DNA of 64,000 bases from positions 1-64,000 of the forward strand of contig NZ_PUQD01000017.1 in NCBI RefSeq assembly GCF_003331055.1, written 5' to 3'. Within the stretch, counting starts at the first letter, position 1; the number at the start of each line of letters is the position of its first letter. The translations under genes and the position numbers were made by a program. Below the pieces are notes generated by a model that worked only from the letters and a program-made list of their open reading frames with translations, searched no databases and was not told the DNA's origin. This document shows, piece by piece, positions 1 to 8,126 of the stretch. Source of the stretch: Pseudomonas sp. AFG_SD02_1510_Pfu_092. GTDB taxonomy: Bacteria > Pseudomonadota > Gammaproteobacteria > Pseudomonadales > Pseudomonadaceae.

Positions 1-14
1 GGCTCCGCGTTGAA

Positions 15-41
15 TTCTTCGCGGGCGCGCCCGCTCCCACA
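15..41. repeat. REP palindrome
   Basis: A single P. putida-type REP: a TTCTTCGCGGGC arm, then GCGCCCGC, then the CTCCCACA tail. The core GCGGGCGCGCCCGC is a perfect palindrome. The rest of the stretch up to the cupin gene (42-238) holds no gene or clear signal that I can support. Confidence 0.85.
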
Positions 42-238
42 AAGATCGCTGTTCGGCTCACCGGCAGCAACGGGTCGGAAGCGGACGATCGCGACTGACC
101 GCTAACGACCCATAGCTGCCCTTCGCGAACACCGGCATAGCAGGTGCCATGTGGCCTGCCAAAGAATATTCGAGCGCCGCCATCAGGCAAACCTGCAAAC
201 GGTCGTTGCGCTGCGCTCGATCAAACCCGACCCGGTGC

Positions 239-598
239 CTAGTTCGCCGGCAAGAGAATCACAAAATTCTTTTTCATGTCTTCCAGCACGGTCCATTTGC
301 CCTTGGCGCCCGGTTCGATAATGAACGTATCGCCAGCGGCCAGTGTGACCGGGGCGCAACCGTCAAGTTCGATGACGCAGCAGCCACTCAGCACATGGCA
401 GAACTCCCAGACTTTGTAGTCGATGCGCCAGGCTCCGGTGCTGGCCTCCCATTCTCCGCAAATGCGACCTTGCTGTTCATCGTGATAGTACTTGGACGTC
501 AGCGTATGCGGGGTGCCTTCCACGACTTCTTCAAAGAAGGGCAGGTCGCGCACCGGTTGAATATCCAGTTCGCGGAACACGGTCAGTGTGTTGTTCAT
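239..598 (-). CDS. Single-domain cupin protein (DUF861-like)
   Basis: A 119-residue one-domain cupin resembling the DUF861/(S)-ureidoglycine aminohydrolase cupin group. The two cupin strands sets are visible around residues 66-79 (FCHVLSGCCVIELD) and 86-101 (LAAGDTFIIEPGAKGKW), where the Gly-Asp and Pro-Gly turns are typical of the fold. The usual His-x-His metal pair of motif 1 is not obvious, so enzymatic activity cannot be asserted. It has no signal peptide and is probably cytosolic. Its ATG overlaps the stop codon of the GNAT gene by 4 nt, so the two are co-translated, with the acetyltransferase first. No substrate can be assigned. Confidence 0.85.
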   Translation of the reverse strand: MNNTLTVFRELDIQPVRDLPFFEEVVEGTPHTLTSKYYHDEQQGRICGEWEASTGAWRIDYKVWEFCHVLSGCCVIELDGCAPVTLAAGDTFIIEPGAKGKWTVLEDMKKNFVILLPAN

Positions 599-1188
599 GG
601 TTTTTTCTCGAGCACGTTGTGGTTAGGGCGATACATCAAATAGGCTTCACCGGTTACGTCGAGCATCGGGTGCGGCACGATCTGGCAAGTTTTGACGATT
701 TGAAAACCGTGCCGTTCGTAGAAGCGGCGTGCACCGTGGTTTTCTGCGTAATCGATCAGGCATAGCCCATCCAGGCCAGCGTCCTCGGCGCGTTGCTGGG
801 CATGGCGAAGAAACTGGGCGCCCAGCCCCTGGCTGCGCCAGGCCTCATCCAGGGCCAGGCTGGAGATGTACAAGGTGTCGGGTATTTCCATGTCGGAATA
901 AGGCGCGAGGACCGGGTCTGTCTCGACCTGCCTGTCAGGGGCCTCACGCAACGCATAGCTATGCATCATGCCGATGACGCGCCCTTCGAAAGTGGCCATC
1001 AGGCAGTTCTTATAGGAAAAGTCGCCCTGGTCTCTGGCATAGCGAGACGCACCGACACTCAGCAATGCTTCTCCAGGTGCGGCAAGCTTGCTCCAGATGT
1101 AATCGGCCATGCCCTCCGATGTCAGTTGAAAGAAGCGCGCAATATCCTGCGCGTCCGAGGCTTGAGCGGGCCTGAAGTCGATAGGCAT
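595..1188 (-). CDS. GNAT-family N-acetyltransferase
   Basis: A 197-residue GNAT acetyltransferase. The acetyl-CoA pyrophosphate-binding motif A is at residues 111-123 (LALDEAWRSQGLG), followed by the amphipathic helix and motif B (IDYAENHGARRFYERHGF, about 145-162), where Asn and Tyr are typical of the family. The substrate is unknown. I chose the ATG at 1188 because GGGAGC stands about 8 nt upstream; an in-frame ATG at 1203 lacks a comparable site. It is the promoter-proximal gene of a two-gene operon with the cupin. Confidence 0.88.
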   Translation of the reverse strand: MPIDFRPAQASDAQDIARFFQLTSEGMADYIWSKLAAPGEALLSVGASRYARDQGDFSYKNCLMATFEGRVIGMMHSYALREAPDRQVETDPVLAPYSDMEIPDTLYISSLALDEAWRSQGLGAQFLRHAQQRAEDAGLDGLCLIDYAENHGARRFYERHGFQIVKTCQIVPHPMLDVTGEAYLMYRPNHNVLEKKP

Positions 1189-1380
1189 GTACAGAGCTCC
1201 CATGGGATCGGGTAATTGGTTTTCAAGGAATTACGCCTTTGACGGGGAGGTAGAGTAGGCGGGTTGAACGATGCCCATCATGCTCTGGGCGAACACCGTC
1301 AGCACGGCGTGCGACGCTGCCCGTGCGCAAAGGCACGTTGCGGTCTTGTGGCCAAGGCCTGGGGAATCGATCGAGAATCA

Positions 1381-1497
1381 GGGGGGCGCTGCGCGCCCCA
1401 TCGCCGGCAAGCGCGGCTCCCACAGGGATCGCGCCAATATTTAAAAGTTGAGCAAGATACAAGCCGGCTTGCCGGCGATGGGGCCTGCATTGACGCC
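1381..1497. repeat. Composite REP element with conserved GGATCGCGCCA half-site
   Basis: This belongs to the second REP family of the window. A GGGGGCGC/GCGCCCC hairpin is followed by CCATCGCCGGCAAGC and CTCCCACA, then a conserved tail GGATCGCGCCA plus TTGAGCAAGA (1424-1458), then an inverted REP arm GCCGGCTTGCCGGCGATGG. The same tail recurs near 5448 and 60406. It lies in the 328-bp gap 1189-1516 between the SDR terminus and the GNAT start. The other half of that gap (1189-1380) shows no gene. Confidence 0.75.
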
Positions 1498-1516
1498 CAG
1501 GCATTTTGCTCGAATC

Positions 1517-2287
1517 TCACCACGCGATCGGCGTGCCGTCCCAGGCCCAGAAAGTACCGCTCTGCGCCGGGCCGTGGCGGCTGACCAGGGCGAGCATGCA
1601 GCTCGCGGCAAACGCGGGCGAAAACAGCTTGTCCGGCGCCACATTGCCCTGAAAGGGGCGGGAAAGCTGGGTATCGGTGGTGCCCGGATGCAGCGAGAGT
1701 AGCGTCGAAGCGGGGTTCAGCCGCTTGAGTTCGATGCTCGCCGTGCGCAGCAGCTGGTTGAGCGCGGCCTTGCTGGCGCGGTAGCTGTACCAGCCACCCA
1801 ATTGGTTGTCGCCGATCGAGCCGACCCGGGCCGACAAAGCGACAAAGGCCATCGGTTGCTTACGCAACAGCGGCAGCAAATGTTTAAGCAGCAGGATCGG
1901 GGCGAAACAGTTGGTGGTGAAACTGCTGAGCAGCCCGGCCATATCCAGCTGTGCCAGGGTTTTTTCGGCCCGTGCGGGCGCTTCTTGCAGTACGCCCAAC
2001 GTGCTGAATACCAGGTTCAGTTGGTCGCAGCAGGTACTCACCTCGGTTGCCAGTGCTTGCAGTGCGTGTTCCTCACGCGCATCGCAGTCGATGCGAACCA
2101 AGCGTTGCGGGTGTTCTCTGTACAGGACTTCCAGCGCAGGGCTGCTGGTCGCGCGTCGCGATACGGCGAACAGCAGCCCGATGTCGTCCCGCGCCAGCAG
2201 CTGCGTGCACAGTGCAAGGCCAATGCCCTGGCTGGCGCCGCAGACCAGCACGTTGGCGGGGGTGTGAAGGTCGTTGATCAGGCTCAC
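1517..2287 (-). CDS. Short-chain dehydrogenase/reductase (C-factor-like)
   Basis: A 256-residue classical SDR. The NAD(P) Rossmann motif GASQGIG lies near the N-terminus and the catalytic Tyr-x3-Lys (YRASK) near residue 155, with a Ser (ALSARVG) about 13 residues before it. This is the single-domain C-factor/CsgA-like type; the substrate is unknown. The start is the GTG at 2287, which has AAGGGGGA just upstream; longer in-frame starts run into the DUF1543 gene. It lies 49 nt downstream of DUF1543 on the same strand, so it is probably the second gene of a light-inducible operon driven from the PplR box at 2873-2896. Confidence 0.85.
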   Translation of the reverse strand: MSLINDLHTPANVLVCGASQGIGLALCTQLLARDDIGLLFAVSRRATSSPALEVLYREHPQRLVRIDCDAREEHALQALATEVSTCCDQLNLVFSTLGVLQEAPARAEKTLAQLDMAGLLSSFTTNCFAPILLLKHLLPLLRKQPMAFVALSARVGSIGDNQLGGWYSYRASKAALNQLLRTASIELKRLNPASTLLSLHPGTTDTQLSRPFQGNVAPDKLFSPAFAASCMLALVSRHGPAQSGTFWAWDGTPIAW

Positions 2288-2336
2288 TGGATAATCCCCC
2301 TTGCTGGGCGATGAACGGGACGTCGGCCGCGGTAAC

Positions 2337-2828
2337 TCAGAGCAGGATGTAGTCGCTGTATTGCCGTACGCCATCATGGGCGCCTTCGGTCAGGTGCACG
2401 TAACGGCCGCTCACCAGATCGATCGGCAGGCAGTCGTCGACGTCCAGTACGGCATCGGTATGCGCTTTGAGCCAGCCCGCCTGCAGGCGTTGCTTGCCCA
2501 TTGCCTTGGCTTCGGCCTTGTCCCTGGCCACCACCAAGAGGTAGCGGTGGGCCTCGCCAAATACCCTTTGCTCGTAGCCGCCAAGGTTGATGAAGAACAG
2601 CCGGGGCTCATCCGGGCCAGGGGCCAGCTGGCTAAATTCGACACGGTAGCGGTCAATGCCGCTGACTTCCATCCACGAGTCGATGTGCAGGCCCGCGCGG
2701 CTGCCGAACCACGCCTGGCGCAGATGCGGGTATGCCTGTTGAAGTGAATCCGCCTGCGCGAACAGCACATCGTGAACCTCGATACTGGCCCGAGGATGGC
2801 GTCCGCCGAGCATGACCACGAACAGCAT
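2337..2828 (-). CDS. DUF1543 domain protein
   Basis: A 163-residue cytosolic protein recognised as DUF1543: N-terminal MLFVVMLGGRHPRASIEVHD, a repeated half with YLLVVA, and a C-terminal VHLTEG segment. The function is unknown. The ATG at 2828 has AAGGAA about 7 nt upstream, while the longer in-frame ATGs would run through the operator. It is divergent from the chalcone-isomerase-like gene, and the 93-bp gap between them contains a perfect PplR direct repeat. I therefore infer blue-light induction together with the SDR behind it. Confidence 0.82.
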   Translation of the reverse strand: MLFVVMLGGRHPRASIEVHDVLFAQADSLQQAYPHLRQAWFGSRAGLHIDSWMEVSGIDRYRVEFSQLAPGPDEPRLFFINLGGYEQRVFGEAHRYLLVVARDKAEAKAMGKQRLQAGWLKAHTDAVLDVDDCLPIDLVSGRYVHLTEGAHDGVRQYSDYILL

Positions 2829-2872
2829 GAGCGATTCCTTCTTTTTAAATCTATACAGTGAATGCATAAAAC

Positions 2873-2896
2873 TGTACATGATGCTAATATTGTACA
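2873..2896. promoter_or_regulatory. PplR (class II LitR) operator
   Basis: TGTACA at 2873-2878 and TGTACA at 2891-2896 are separated by exactly 12 nt. This matches the direct repeat T(G/A)TACA-N12-TGTACA that I recall for PplR1 of P. putida. A further half-site TATACA lies at 2852-2857. The operator is in the gap between the divergent starts at 2828 and 2922, so it may serve both directions. Confidence 0.82.
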
Positions 2897-2921
2897 GTAT
2901 TTAGCGGCGCTCGAGGTCAGT

Positions 2922-3446
2922 ATGGCGCATTCAGCTCGTTGGTCCGGCCTTTGCCTGCTGCTGATGACGGCCTTGTCCGCAGCGGCGGACTGGCGAGCGG
3001 AGCTGCCGGCGGCACAACGGCTGGGCGGCGGCGAGTTCAACTGGTTCGGCCTGCGCCTTTATACCGCACAGTTATGGGCAGCAGAGCCGGTCCAGGGCTG
3101 GAACCAGCCTTTTGCCCTGGAGCTGCTCTATCACCGGGTATTGTCCAGGGACAGGCTGGTCCAGGCCAGCCTCGAGGAAATGCAGCGCCTGGATGGCGAC
3201 AGCATGACGCCGCAGCGGCGCGCAGCCTGGACCCAGGCCATGCAGCAGGCATTTGTCGATGTGCGCCCGGGCATGCGCATCACCGGCCTGTACCTGCCGG
3301 GGCAGGGCTGCCGCTTCTACGTCGACGGCAAACTCCGCCACGCCGTCGCCGACCCGGTGTTCGCCCGGGCGTTCTTTGCCATCTGGCTCGATCCGCGGGC
3401 CAGGGACCCACAACTGCGTCAGCGTCTGCTAGAGGGCATACCATGA
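2922..3446 (+). CDS. Periplasmic chalcone isomerase-like protein
   Basis: A 174-residue protein of the bacterial chalcone isomerase-like type (Chalcone_3). An N-terminal signal peptide is visible (hydrophobic GLCLLLMTALSAAAD, cleavage probably near residue 21), so the mature protein is expected in the periplasm. Conserved features are FNWFGLRLYTAQLW and FALELLYHR near residues 35-75. Bacterial members are not known to act on flavonoids; a fatty-acid-binding role has been suggested for the fold. The ATG at 2922 has GAGGTCAG upstream. It overlaps the next gene by 4 nt and heads an operon with DUF6482 and cryB behind the PplR operator. Confidence 0.8.
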   Translation: MAHSARWSGLCLLLMTALSAAADWRAELPAAQRLGGGEFNWFGLRLYTAQLWAAEPVQGWNQPFALELLYHRVLSRDRLVQASLEEMQRLDGDSMTPQRRAAWTQAMQQAFVDVRPGMRITGLYLPGQGCRFYVDGKLRHAVADPVFARAFFAIWLDPRARDPQLRQRLLEGIP

Positions 3447-3748
3447 ACCTGATCGCGCTTAACCAGCTGGTCTCGACCGGTGCGGCAAAAGAGCTTGAAC
3501 TGTTGTCGCTGGAGGGCGGTTTCTACCTCCTGCGCGCCTTGACCGACACCGGCCCCATGACCTTGAGCGATGACCATGGGCAACCCGTTCGGGTGCGCTC
3601 GACGACCGAGTTGCGGCAACTGCTGGCCGACCTGCCAGCGGTGCCCTGCATGCTGGTACAGCAGGTGGTGCACGATGAAATGTGCGGGCAACGTGACGGC
3701 CCCATCGCGCCGCTGCGGGTGCCGGTATCGCTGACCAGCCAGTGGTAG
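3443..3748 (+). CDS. Small DUF6482-like protein
   Basis: A 101-residue protein of unknown function, apparently DUF6482. The N-terminal half has the pattern ELELLSLEGGFYLLRA, followed by a small beta-rich part and a basic C-terminus ending in SLTSQW. It has no signal peptide or membrane segment. Its ATG overlaps the end of the chalcone isomerase-like gene by 4 nt, and 8 nt separate it from cryB, so it is in the middle of a three-gene light operon. The family call is from memory and is the less certain part. Confidence 0.7.
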   Translation: MNLIALNQLVSTGAAKELELLSLEGGFYLLRALTDTGPMTLSDDHGQPVRVRSTTELRQLLADLPAVPCMLVQQVVHDEMCGQRDGPIAPLRVPVSLTSQW

Positions 3749-3756
3749 CCTGAACG

Positions 3757-5283
3757 GTGCGCCTGGGCCTGGTGCTGGGTGACCAGCTGTCGTTCGACCT
3801 GGCAAGCCTGGCCGCCCTCGACCCTGGCCGCGATGCCGTGCTGATGGCCGAAGTGCAGGAGGAGGCCCGGTACGTGCCGCATCACCCGCTGAAGATCGTG
3901 CTGATCTTCAGCGCCATGCGTCACTTTGCCCAGGCGCTGCGTGAGCGCGGTTGGCAAGTGCACTACGTGGCGCTCGACGCGGATGGCAACAGCGGTAGTA
4001 TCGTTGGTGAGTTACGGCGCTGGCAGCAAGCCTTGGGCGCCACGCACATTCACCTCACCGAGTGTGGCGAGTGGCGCCTGGAGCAGGCGTTGCGCGAGGC
4101 TGCGCTGCCGCTTGTGTGGCATCGCGACACGCGTTTTCTGTGTTCCCGCGAAGCCTTCGCGCGCTGGGCCGAGGGGCGTCGCCAGTTGCGCATGGAGCAT
4201 TTCTATCGAGGCATGCGCAAGCGCACCGGCCTGCTCATGACGCCTGACGGCAGCCCGGCGGGCGGGGCCTGGAATTTTGATGGCGATAATCGCAAGGCCT
4301 TGCCGCGCCAGCTGCGCGGGCCATTTGCCGCGCATTTCGCCCAGGACCAGATCACCGCAGCAGTGGTGGCCCTGGTACGTCAGCGCTTCAGCGACCACTA
4401 CGGCGAGGTCGATGGCTTCGACTACCCGGTGACGCATGCCGAGGCGCAACAGCTCTGGCAGCACTTTCTGGATTTCGGCCTGGCGGCGTTCGGGGATTAC
4501 CAGGATGCGATGGCCGAGGGCGAGCCGTACCTGTTTCATGCGCGTATCAGCGCAGCACTCAACATCGGCCTGCTGGATGTGCGTCGTCTATGCAGTGATG
4601 TCGACGAGGCCTGGCGCGCGGGGCGGGTGCCGCTGAATGCGGCGGAGGGCTTCATCCGCCAGTTGATCGGCTGGCGCGAGTACGTGCGCGGCATCTACTG
4701 GCTGCGCATGCCGGGCTACGCCGGGCTCAATCACCTGAACAACCAGCGGGCGTTGCCCGACTTCTACTGGACCGGGCGCACCCGTATGCGCTGCATGCAG
4801 CAAGCCATCGGGCAGACCCTGCGGCTGGGCTACGCGCACCATATCCAGCGGCTGATGGTGACCGGCAACTTCGCCTTGCTCGCCGGCATCGTGCCAACGG
4901 CAATCTGCGAGTGGTACCTGGCGGTGTACATGGATGCCTTCGACTGGGTCGAGTTGCCCAACACGCTGGGCATGGTGATGCACGCCGACGGCGGTTACCT
5001 GGGGTCCAAACCCTATTGCGCCAGTGGTCGTTACATCCAGCGCATGTCCGATCATTGCAAGGCGTGCAGTTACCGGGTCGATCAGGTGAGCGAGGAGAGT
5101 GCCTGCCCGTTCAATGCCTTGTACTGGCACTTCCTCATTCGCCATCGCCCGCTGCTGTCGGCCAACCCGCGCCTGGCGCTGATCTATCGAAGCCTCGATG
5201 GCATGCCGGCTGGCCGTCGCGATGCGGTATGGCAGCGTGGCCAGGCGCTTCTGGCACGGCTCGATGCGGCGCAGGAGGTTTGA
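3757..5283 (+). CDS. cryB: Iron-sulfur cryptochrome/photolyase-related protein
   Basis: A 508-residue member of the FeS bacterial cryptochrome/photolyase family (Agrobacterium PhrB, Rhodobacter CryB). The N-terminal domain (about 1-130, starting RLGLVLGDQLSF) is the photolyase-related antenna domain. The helical FAD domain follows, with LIGWREYVRGIYW and the substrate-face segment GNFALLAGI. The C-terminal cysteines in SDHCKACSYRV and ACPFNALYW, with an earlier Cys in KPYCASGRYIQ, fit the 4Fe-4S ligands. Family members repair (6-4) photoproducts or act as light sensors. A GTG start at 3757 is used. It is the last gene of the operon under the PplR box, and KT2440 cryB is reported light-inducible. 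Confidence 0.88.
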   Translation: MRLGLVLGDQLSFDLASLAALDPGRDAVLMAEVQEEARYVPHHPLKIVLIFSAMRHFAQALRERGWQVHYVALDADGNSGSIVGELRRWQQALGATHIHLTECGEWRLEQALREAALPLVWHRDTRFLCSREAFARWAEGRRQLRMEHFYRGMRKRTGLLMTPDGSPAGGAWNFDGDNRKALPRQLRGPFAAHFAQDQITAAVVALVRQRFSDHYGEVDGFDYPVTHAEAQQLWQHFLDFGLAAFGDYQDAMAEGEPYLFHARISAALNIGLLDVRRLCSDVDEAWRAGRVPLNAAEGFIRQLIGWREYVRGIYWLRMPGYAGLNHLNNQRALPDFYWTGRTRMRCMQQAIGQTLRLGYAHHIQRLMVTGNFALLAGIVPTAICEWYLAVYMDAFDWVELPNTLGMVMHADGGYLGSKPYCASGRYIQRMSDHCKACSYRVDQVSEESACPFNALYWHFLIRHRPLLSANPRLALIYRSLDGMPAGRRDAVWQRGQALLARLDAAQEV

Positions 5284-5285
5284 TG

Positions 5286-5573
5286 TTGGGGCCGCTTCGC
5301 GTCCCATCGCCGGCAAGCCAGGCTCCCACAGGTACCGTTTGAACCCGAAACCAGCGCAGTACCTGTGGGAGCGGGCAAGCCCGCGAAGCAGGCGACGCGG
5401 TGGATGGCACCGGCTACGCCGGTGTTCGCGGCCGCGGCCGCTCCCACAGGGATCGCGCCAGCTTTTAGAAGTTGGCCAAGACAGTTGCTCCCACCTCGAC
5501 CGCGTCGTCCTCATGCCTCGCGCGGTACCTGTGGGAGCCTGGCTTGCGGCGATGGGCTGCGCAGCAGCCCCGG
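5286..5573. repeat. Cluster of REP elements between convergent genes
   Basis: Three REP blocks lie between the convergent cryB and DUF2878 genes. The first is a GGGGCCGC...CCATCGCCGGCAAGCC unit with CTCCCACAGG (5286-5331). The second is an inverted pair, GTGGGAGCGGGCAAGCCCGC and GGCCGCTCCCACAGG (5363-5450), followed by a GGATCGCGCCA...TTGGCCAAGACA tail (5450-5483). The third is a reversed unit ending GGGCTGCGCAGCAGCCCC (5528-5573). The gap 5284-5591 contains no gene. Confidence 0.8.
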
Positions 5574-5591
5574 TTCGCTATCGGGCAGGCA

Positions 5592-6080
5592 TCAGCCTTT
5601 TGCCGCGAGGCGCGCCAGCAGCGGCAGGGCGCAGGCCCATATCGGCATCAGCAGCAGGCCGGTTTCCAGCTCGCCCAAAGGCAGGGCGACATCCGCCAGC
5701 CTGGCGCCGCCCAGATAAGCCAGTGGCCCACCCAACGCGCCCAGCAACGCACCGCGCCGCCAATGCCTGCCAGCCCAGGCCAGGCTGTGCCGCATGCCGC
5801 TGGCCAGCACCCACCACAACAGCGCAAGCCACAGCGGCAGTGGCCAGCTGTCGAACCCGAACACGCCCAGCGCCCCCAGCACACCATCGAGCACGCAACC
5901 AGCCGATGTTACCCATAACAAGGTCCTGACCTCGGCGTTGAGGTCCGGGCACAGGCGCAGGTGCATGGCCAGGCCGGCAAGCACCAGCAGCAACAACCAG
6001 GGGCGTTCGGCGCCGAGCACGCAGGCCCACCAGCCAGCCTGTAGCCACAGGGCATTGGCGAGCAGCCAGCGGCCCGGCAT
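5592..6080 (-). CDS. DUF2878 family membrane protein
   Basis: A 162-residue integral membrane protein recognised as DUF2878. About five to six hydrophobic helices are visible, starting LLANALWLQAGWWACVLG, with polar loops carrying RLCPDLNAEVR. The function is unknown. The ATG at 6080 overlaps the stop of the CFA-synthase homologue (TGATG), so translation is coupled. It is the last gene of the six-gene light operon and ends in a REP cluster. Homologues commonly sit beside CFA-like and DUF1365 genes, which suggests a role in a membrane-lipid modification pathway (inference). Confidence 0.82.
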   Translation of the reverse strand: MPGRWLLANALWLQAGWWACVLGAERPWLLLLVLAGLAMHLRLCPDLNAEVRTLLWVTSAGCVLDGVLGALGVFGFDSWPLPLWLALLWWVLASGMRHSLAWAGRHWRRGALLGALGGPLAYLGGARLADVALPLGELETGLLLMPIWACALPLLARLAAKG

Positions 6081-7345
6081 CAGGCACTGCCAGGCAAGGG
6101 CGCGCGGCGCGCCTGCGGCGCTGCCCAGAGCAAGTGGGCAACGCCGATGGCACGCTCCTCGAAACCGCCTTGGCAATAACACAGGTAGAACTCCCACAAA
6201 CGCTGGAAGCTGTCGTCGTAGCCAAGCTCCATCAGCTCCGCGCGGGCCTGGCGCAGGTTGTCCCGCCAGTGGCGCAGGGTGTGGGCATAGTCCAGACCGA
6301 AGTCGTCCATGTGTACCAGGTTGAGCGCGGTGTGCCGGCTGGCGGTGTCGAGCAACACGCTCAGCGAAGGCAGGGCGCCGCCGGGGAAGATGTAGCGCTG
6401 GATGAAATCGACCGAGCGCCGCGCCTGGGCATAGCGCTGGTCGCGGATGGTGATCGCCTGCAGCAGCATCAGGCCTTCGGGCTTGAGTAGCGCGGCGCAC
6501 TGGCGGAAGTACACCGGCAGGTAACGATGGCCGACAGCTTCGATCATTTCGATCGAAACCAGCTTGTCGAAGCAGCCGCGAAGGTCGCGGTAGTCTTCGC
6601 GCAGTACGGTCACGCGCTGCTCCAGCCCCAGGGCCTGAACGCGCGCCAGGGTATGGCTGTACTGCGCTTCGGAGAGCGTGGTGGTGGTGACCTTGCAGCC
6701 GTAATGGGTGGCGGCGTGGATCGCCAGGCTGCCCCATCCGCAGCCAATCTCCAGCAGGTGGTCGTCAGGGCCCAGTTCAAGCTGCTGGCAAATGCGCTGC
6801 AGCTTGTGCAACTGGGCCTGTTCCAAGCTCTGCCCGGGGTGCTCGAATTGCGCTGCCGAATACATCATGGTCGGGTCCAGCAGCCGTTCGAACAAGGCAT
6901 TGCCCAAGTCGTAATGCGCCAGGATGTTGCGCCGGGCGCCGCGCCTGCTGTTGCGGTTGAGGCGGTGCAGCAGGCGCAGGGCAGGGCGGCCGAAGCGGGC
7001 CAGGCCGCCCTCGAGCGCATCGAGCACGGCCAGGTTGGCGACGAACAGGCGCGTCACCAGCGCCAGCTCGGGGCTTCGCCAATAGCCATGGATGTAGGCT
7101 TCGCCAGCGCCGATCGAGCCGTTGCCGGCAATCAGGCCCCAGGCGGCGTCATCAAGGATTTCCACCTCGGCCTGCAACGGGCTGTCGGCATCGCCGAAAC
7201 TCCATTGCTGCCCGTGGCTGAGCAGGCGCAGGTGGCCGTGGCGCAACTTGCCCAGTTGGGCGAGTACCGCGCTTCGCGCCAGCCCGCCAAACAAGGGCGC
7301 CAGGCCTGCGAACTTGCTAACGCTCAGGGTGGTGTTGGACATCAT
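6080..7345 (-). CDS. CFA-synthase-family methyltransferase, atypical active site
   Basis: A 421-residue SAM-dependent enzyme of the cyclopropane-fatty-acid synthase family. The SAM motif LEIGCGWGSLA is at residues 198-208. The family Glu (E269, MIEAVG) and Tyr (Y353, FGLDY) are kept. However, the positions that I align with E. coli Cys139 and His266, two bicarbonate-binding residues, are Ala164 (MMYSAAQF) and Gln296 (LLQAI). This suggests a chemistry other than plain cyclopropanation. KT2440 has a light-inducible furan-fatty-acid gene, ufaM, that is a CFA homologue, and this may be its counterpart. The ATG at 7345 has GAGGA upstream. It overlaps DUF1365 by 29 nt. Confidence 0.85.
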   Translation of the reverse strand: MMSNTTLSVSKFAGLAPLFGGLARSAVLAQLGKLRHGHLRLLSHGQQWSFGDADSPLQAEVEILDDAAWGLIAGNGSIGAGEAYIHGYWRSPELALVTRLFVANLAVLDALEGGLARFGRPALRLLHRLNRNSRRGARRNILAHYDLGNALFERLLDPTMMYSAAQFEHPGQSLEQAQLHKLQRICQQLELGPDDHLLEIGCGWGSLAIHAATHYGCKVTTTTLSEAQYSHTLARVQALGLEQRVTVLREDYRDLRGCFDKLVSIEMIEAVGHRYLPVYFRQCAALLKPEGLMLLQAITIRDQRYAQARRSVDFIQRYIFPGGALPSLSVLLDTASRHTALNLVHMDDFGLDYAHTLRHWRDNLRQARAELMELGYDDSFQRLWEFYLCYCQGGFEERAIGVAHLLWAAPQARRAPLPGSA

Positions 7346-8126
7346 CAGGGTCCTCGCAGGTTTGGCCGAGCGTCAGGTTGCCCTGGCTGGCGCTGTGGTC
7401 ATGGATGGGCGTGCGTTTGCACAACAGGCGTAGCGCCTGCCAGTAGATGGCCGAGAGGGTGCGCAGGCTCATCCAGGGGAAGGCCAGCACGTATCGGTGC
7501 AGCGCCGCTCGGTTCAGTGGCTGGCGGCGCAAGGCCAGGTCGGCCTCGAACAGCTTGCGCGCGCCTTGCCAGTTCTCCATGTGGATGCGTACACGGTCCG
7601 CGTCCAGGCAGAAGCGCAGGCGATAATCCATGTCGCGCGGCATGAACGGCGATACATGGAAGGCCTTGGCGACGCTGAAGGGCTTGGCCAGGTTGCCTTG
7701 TACCGGCAACACGTAGTGGTAGCGTTCCCGCCACGGCGTGTTGCGCACCTCCAGCAGAATCGCCGCCAGCTCGCCGTCGCGGTCATGGCAGAAATAGAAG
7801 CTCACCGGGTTGAACGACAGCCCCCAGCAACGCAGTTGCGTGAGCAGGTGCACCGGGCCTTCCGGCAGCTGTCCGGTGGCCTTGCGCACCAGCAAGCGTG
7901 CGGCCTGCGCCAGCGTCTCGCCGTGGCGGGTCTGTGCGGGCAGGTAGTCGCTCTGGCGCCAGCTCAGCGGTGCCAGGCGCCCGCGTTTCAGCCAGCGCGA
8001 CAGGCCCAGCAGCCAGGCTTGCTCGTCCAGGTCCAGGTAGAACATGCCGATGCGGTAGCGGAACGCGTGGGGCCGCGGCGCCAGGCGCCGGTGGCTGACC
8101 CAGCCCAGGCAAAGGCTGCTGTTCAC
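7317..8126 (-). CDS. DUF1365 family protein
   Basis: A 269-residue DUF1365 protein. Typical segments are the start SSLCLGWVSHRRLAPRPHAF, the motif FNPVSFYFCHDRDG near residue 105-118, and HVSPFMPRDMDYRLRF around 155-170. The biochemical function is not established. The gene is regularly found between an FAD-dependent amine-oxidase-like gene and a CFA-synthase homologue, as here and in light or singlet-oxygen regulons of Rhodobacter (from memory). It probably takes part in lipid modification. It overlaps the FAD gene by 4 nt at its start and the CFA gene by 29 nt at its end. Confidence 0.88.
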   Translation of the reverse strand: MNSSLCLGWVSHRRLAPRPHAFRYRIGMFYLDLDEQAWLLGLSRWLKRGRLAPLSWRQSDYLPAQTRHGETLAQAARLLVRKATGQLPEGPVHLLTQLRCWGLSFNPVSFYFCHDRDGELAAILLEVRNTPWRERYHYVLPVQGNLAKPFSVAKAFHVSPFMPRDMDYRLRFCLDADRVRIHMENWQGARKLFEADLALRRQPLNRAALHRYVLAFPWMSLRTLSAIYWQALRLLCKRTPIHDHSASQGNLTLGQTCEDPDDVQHHPER

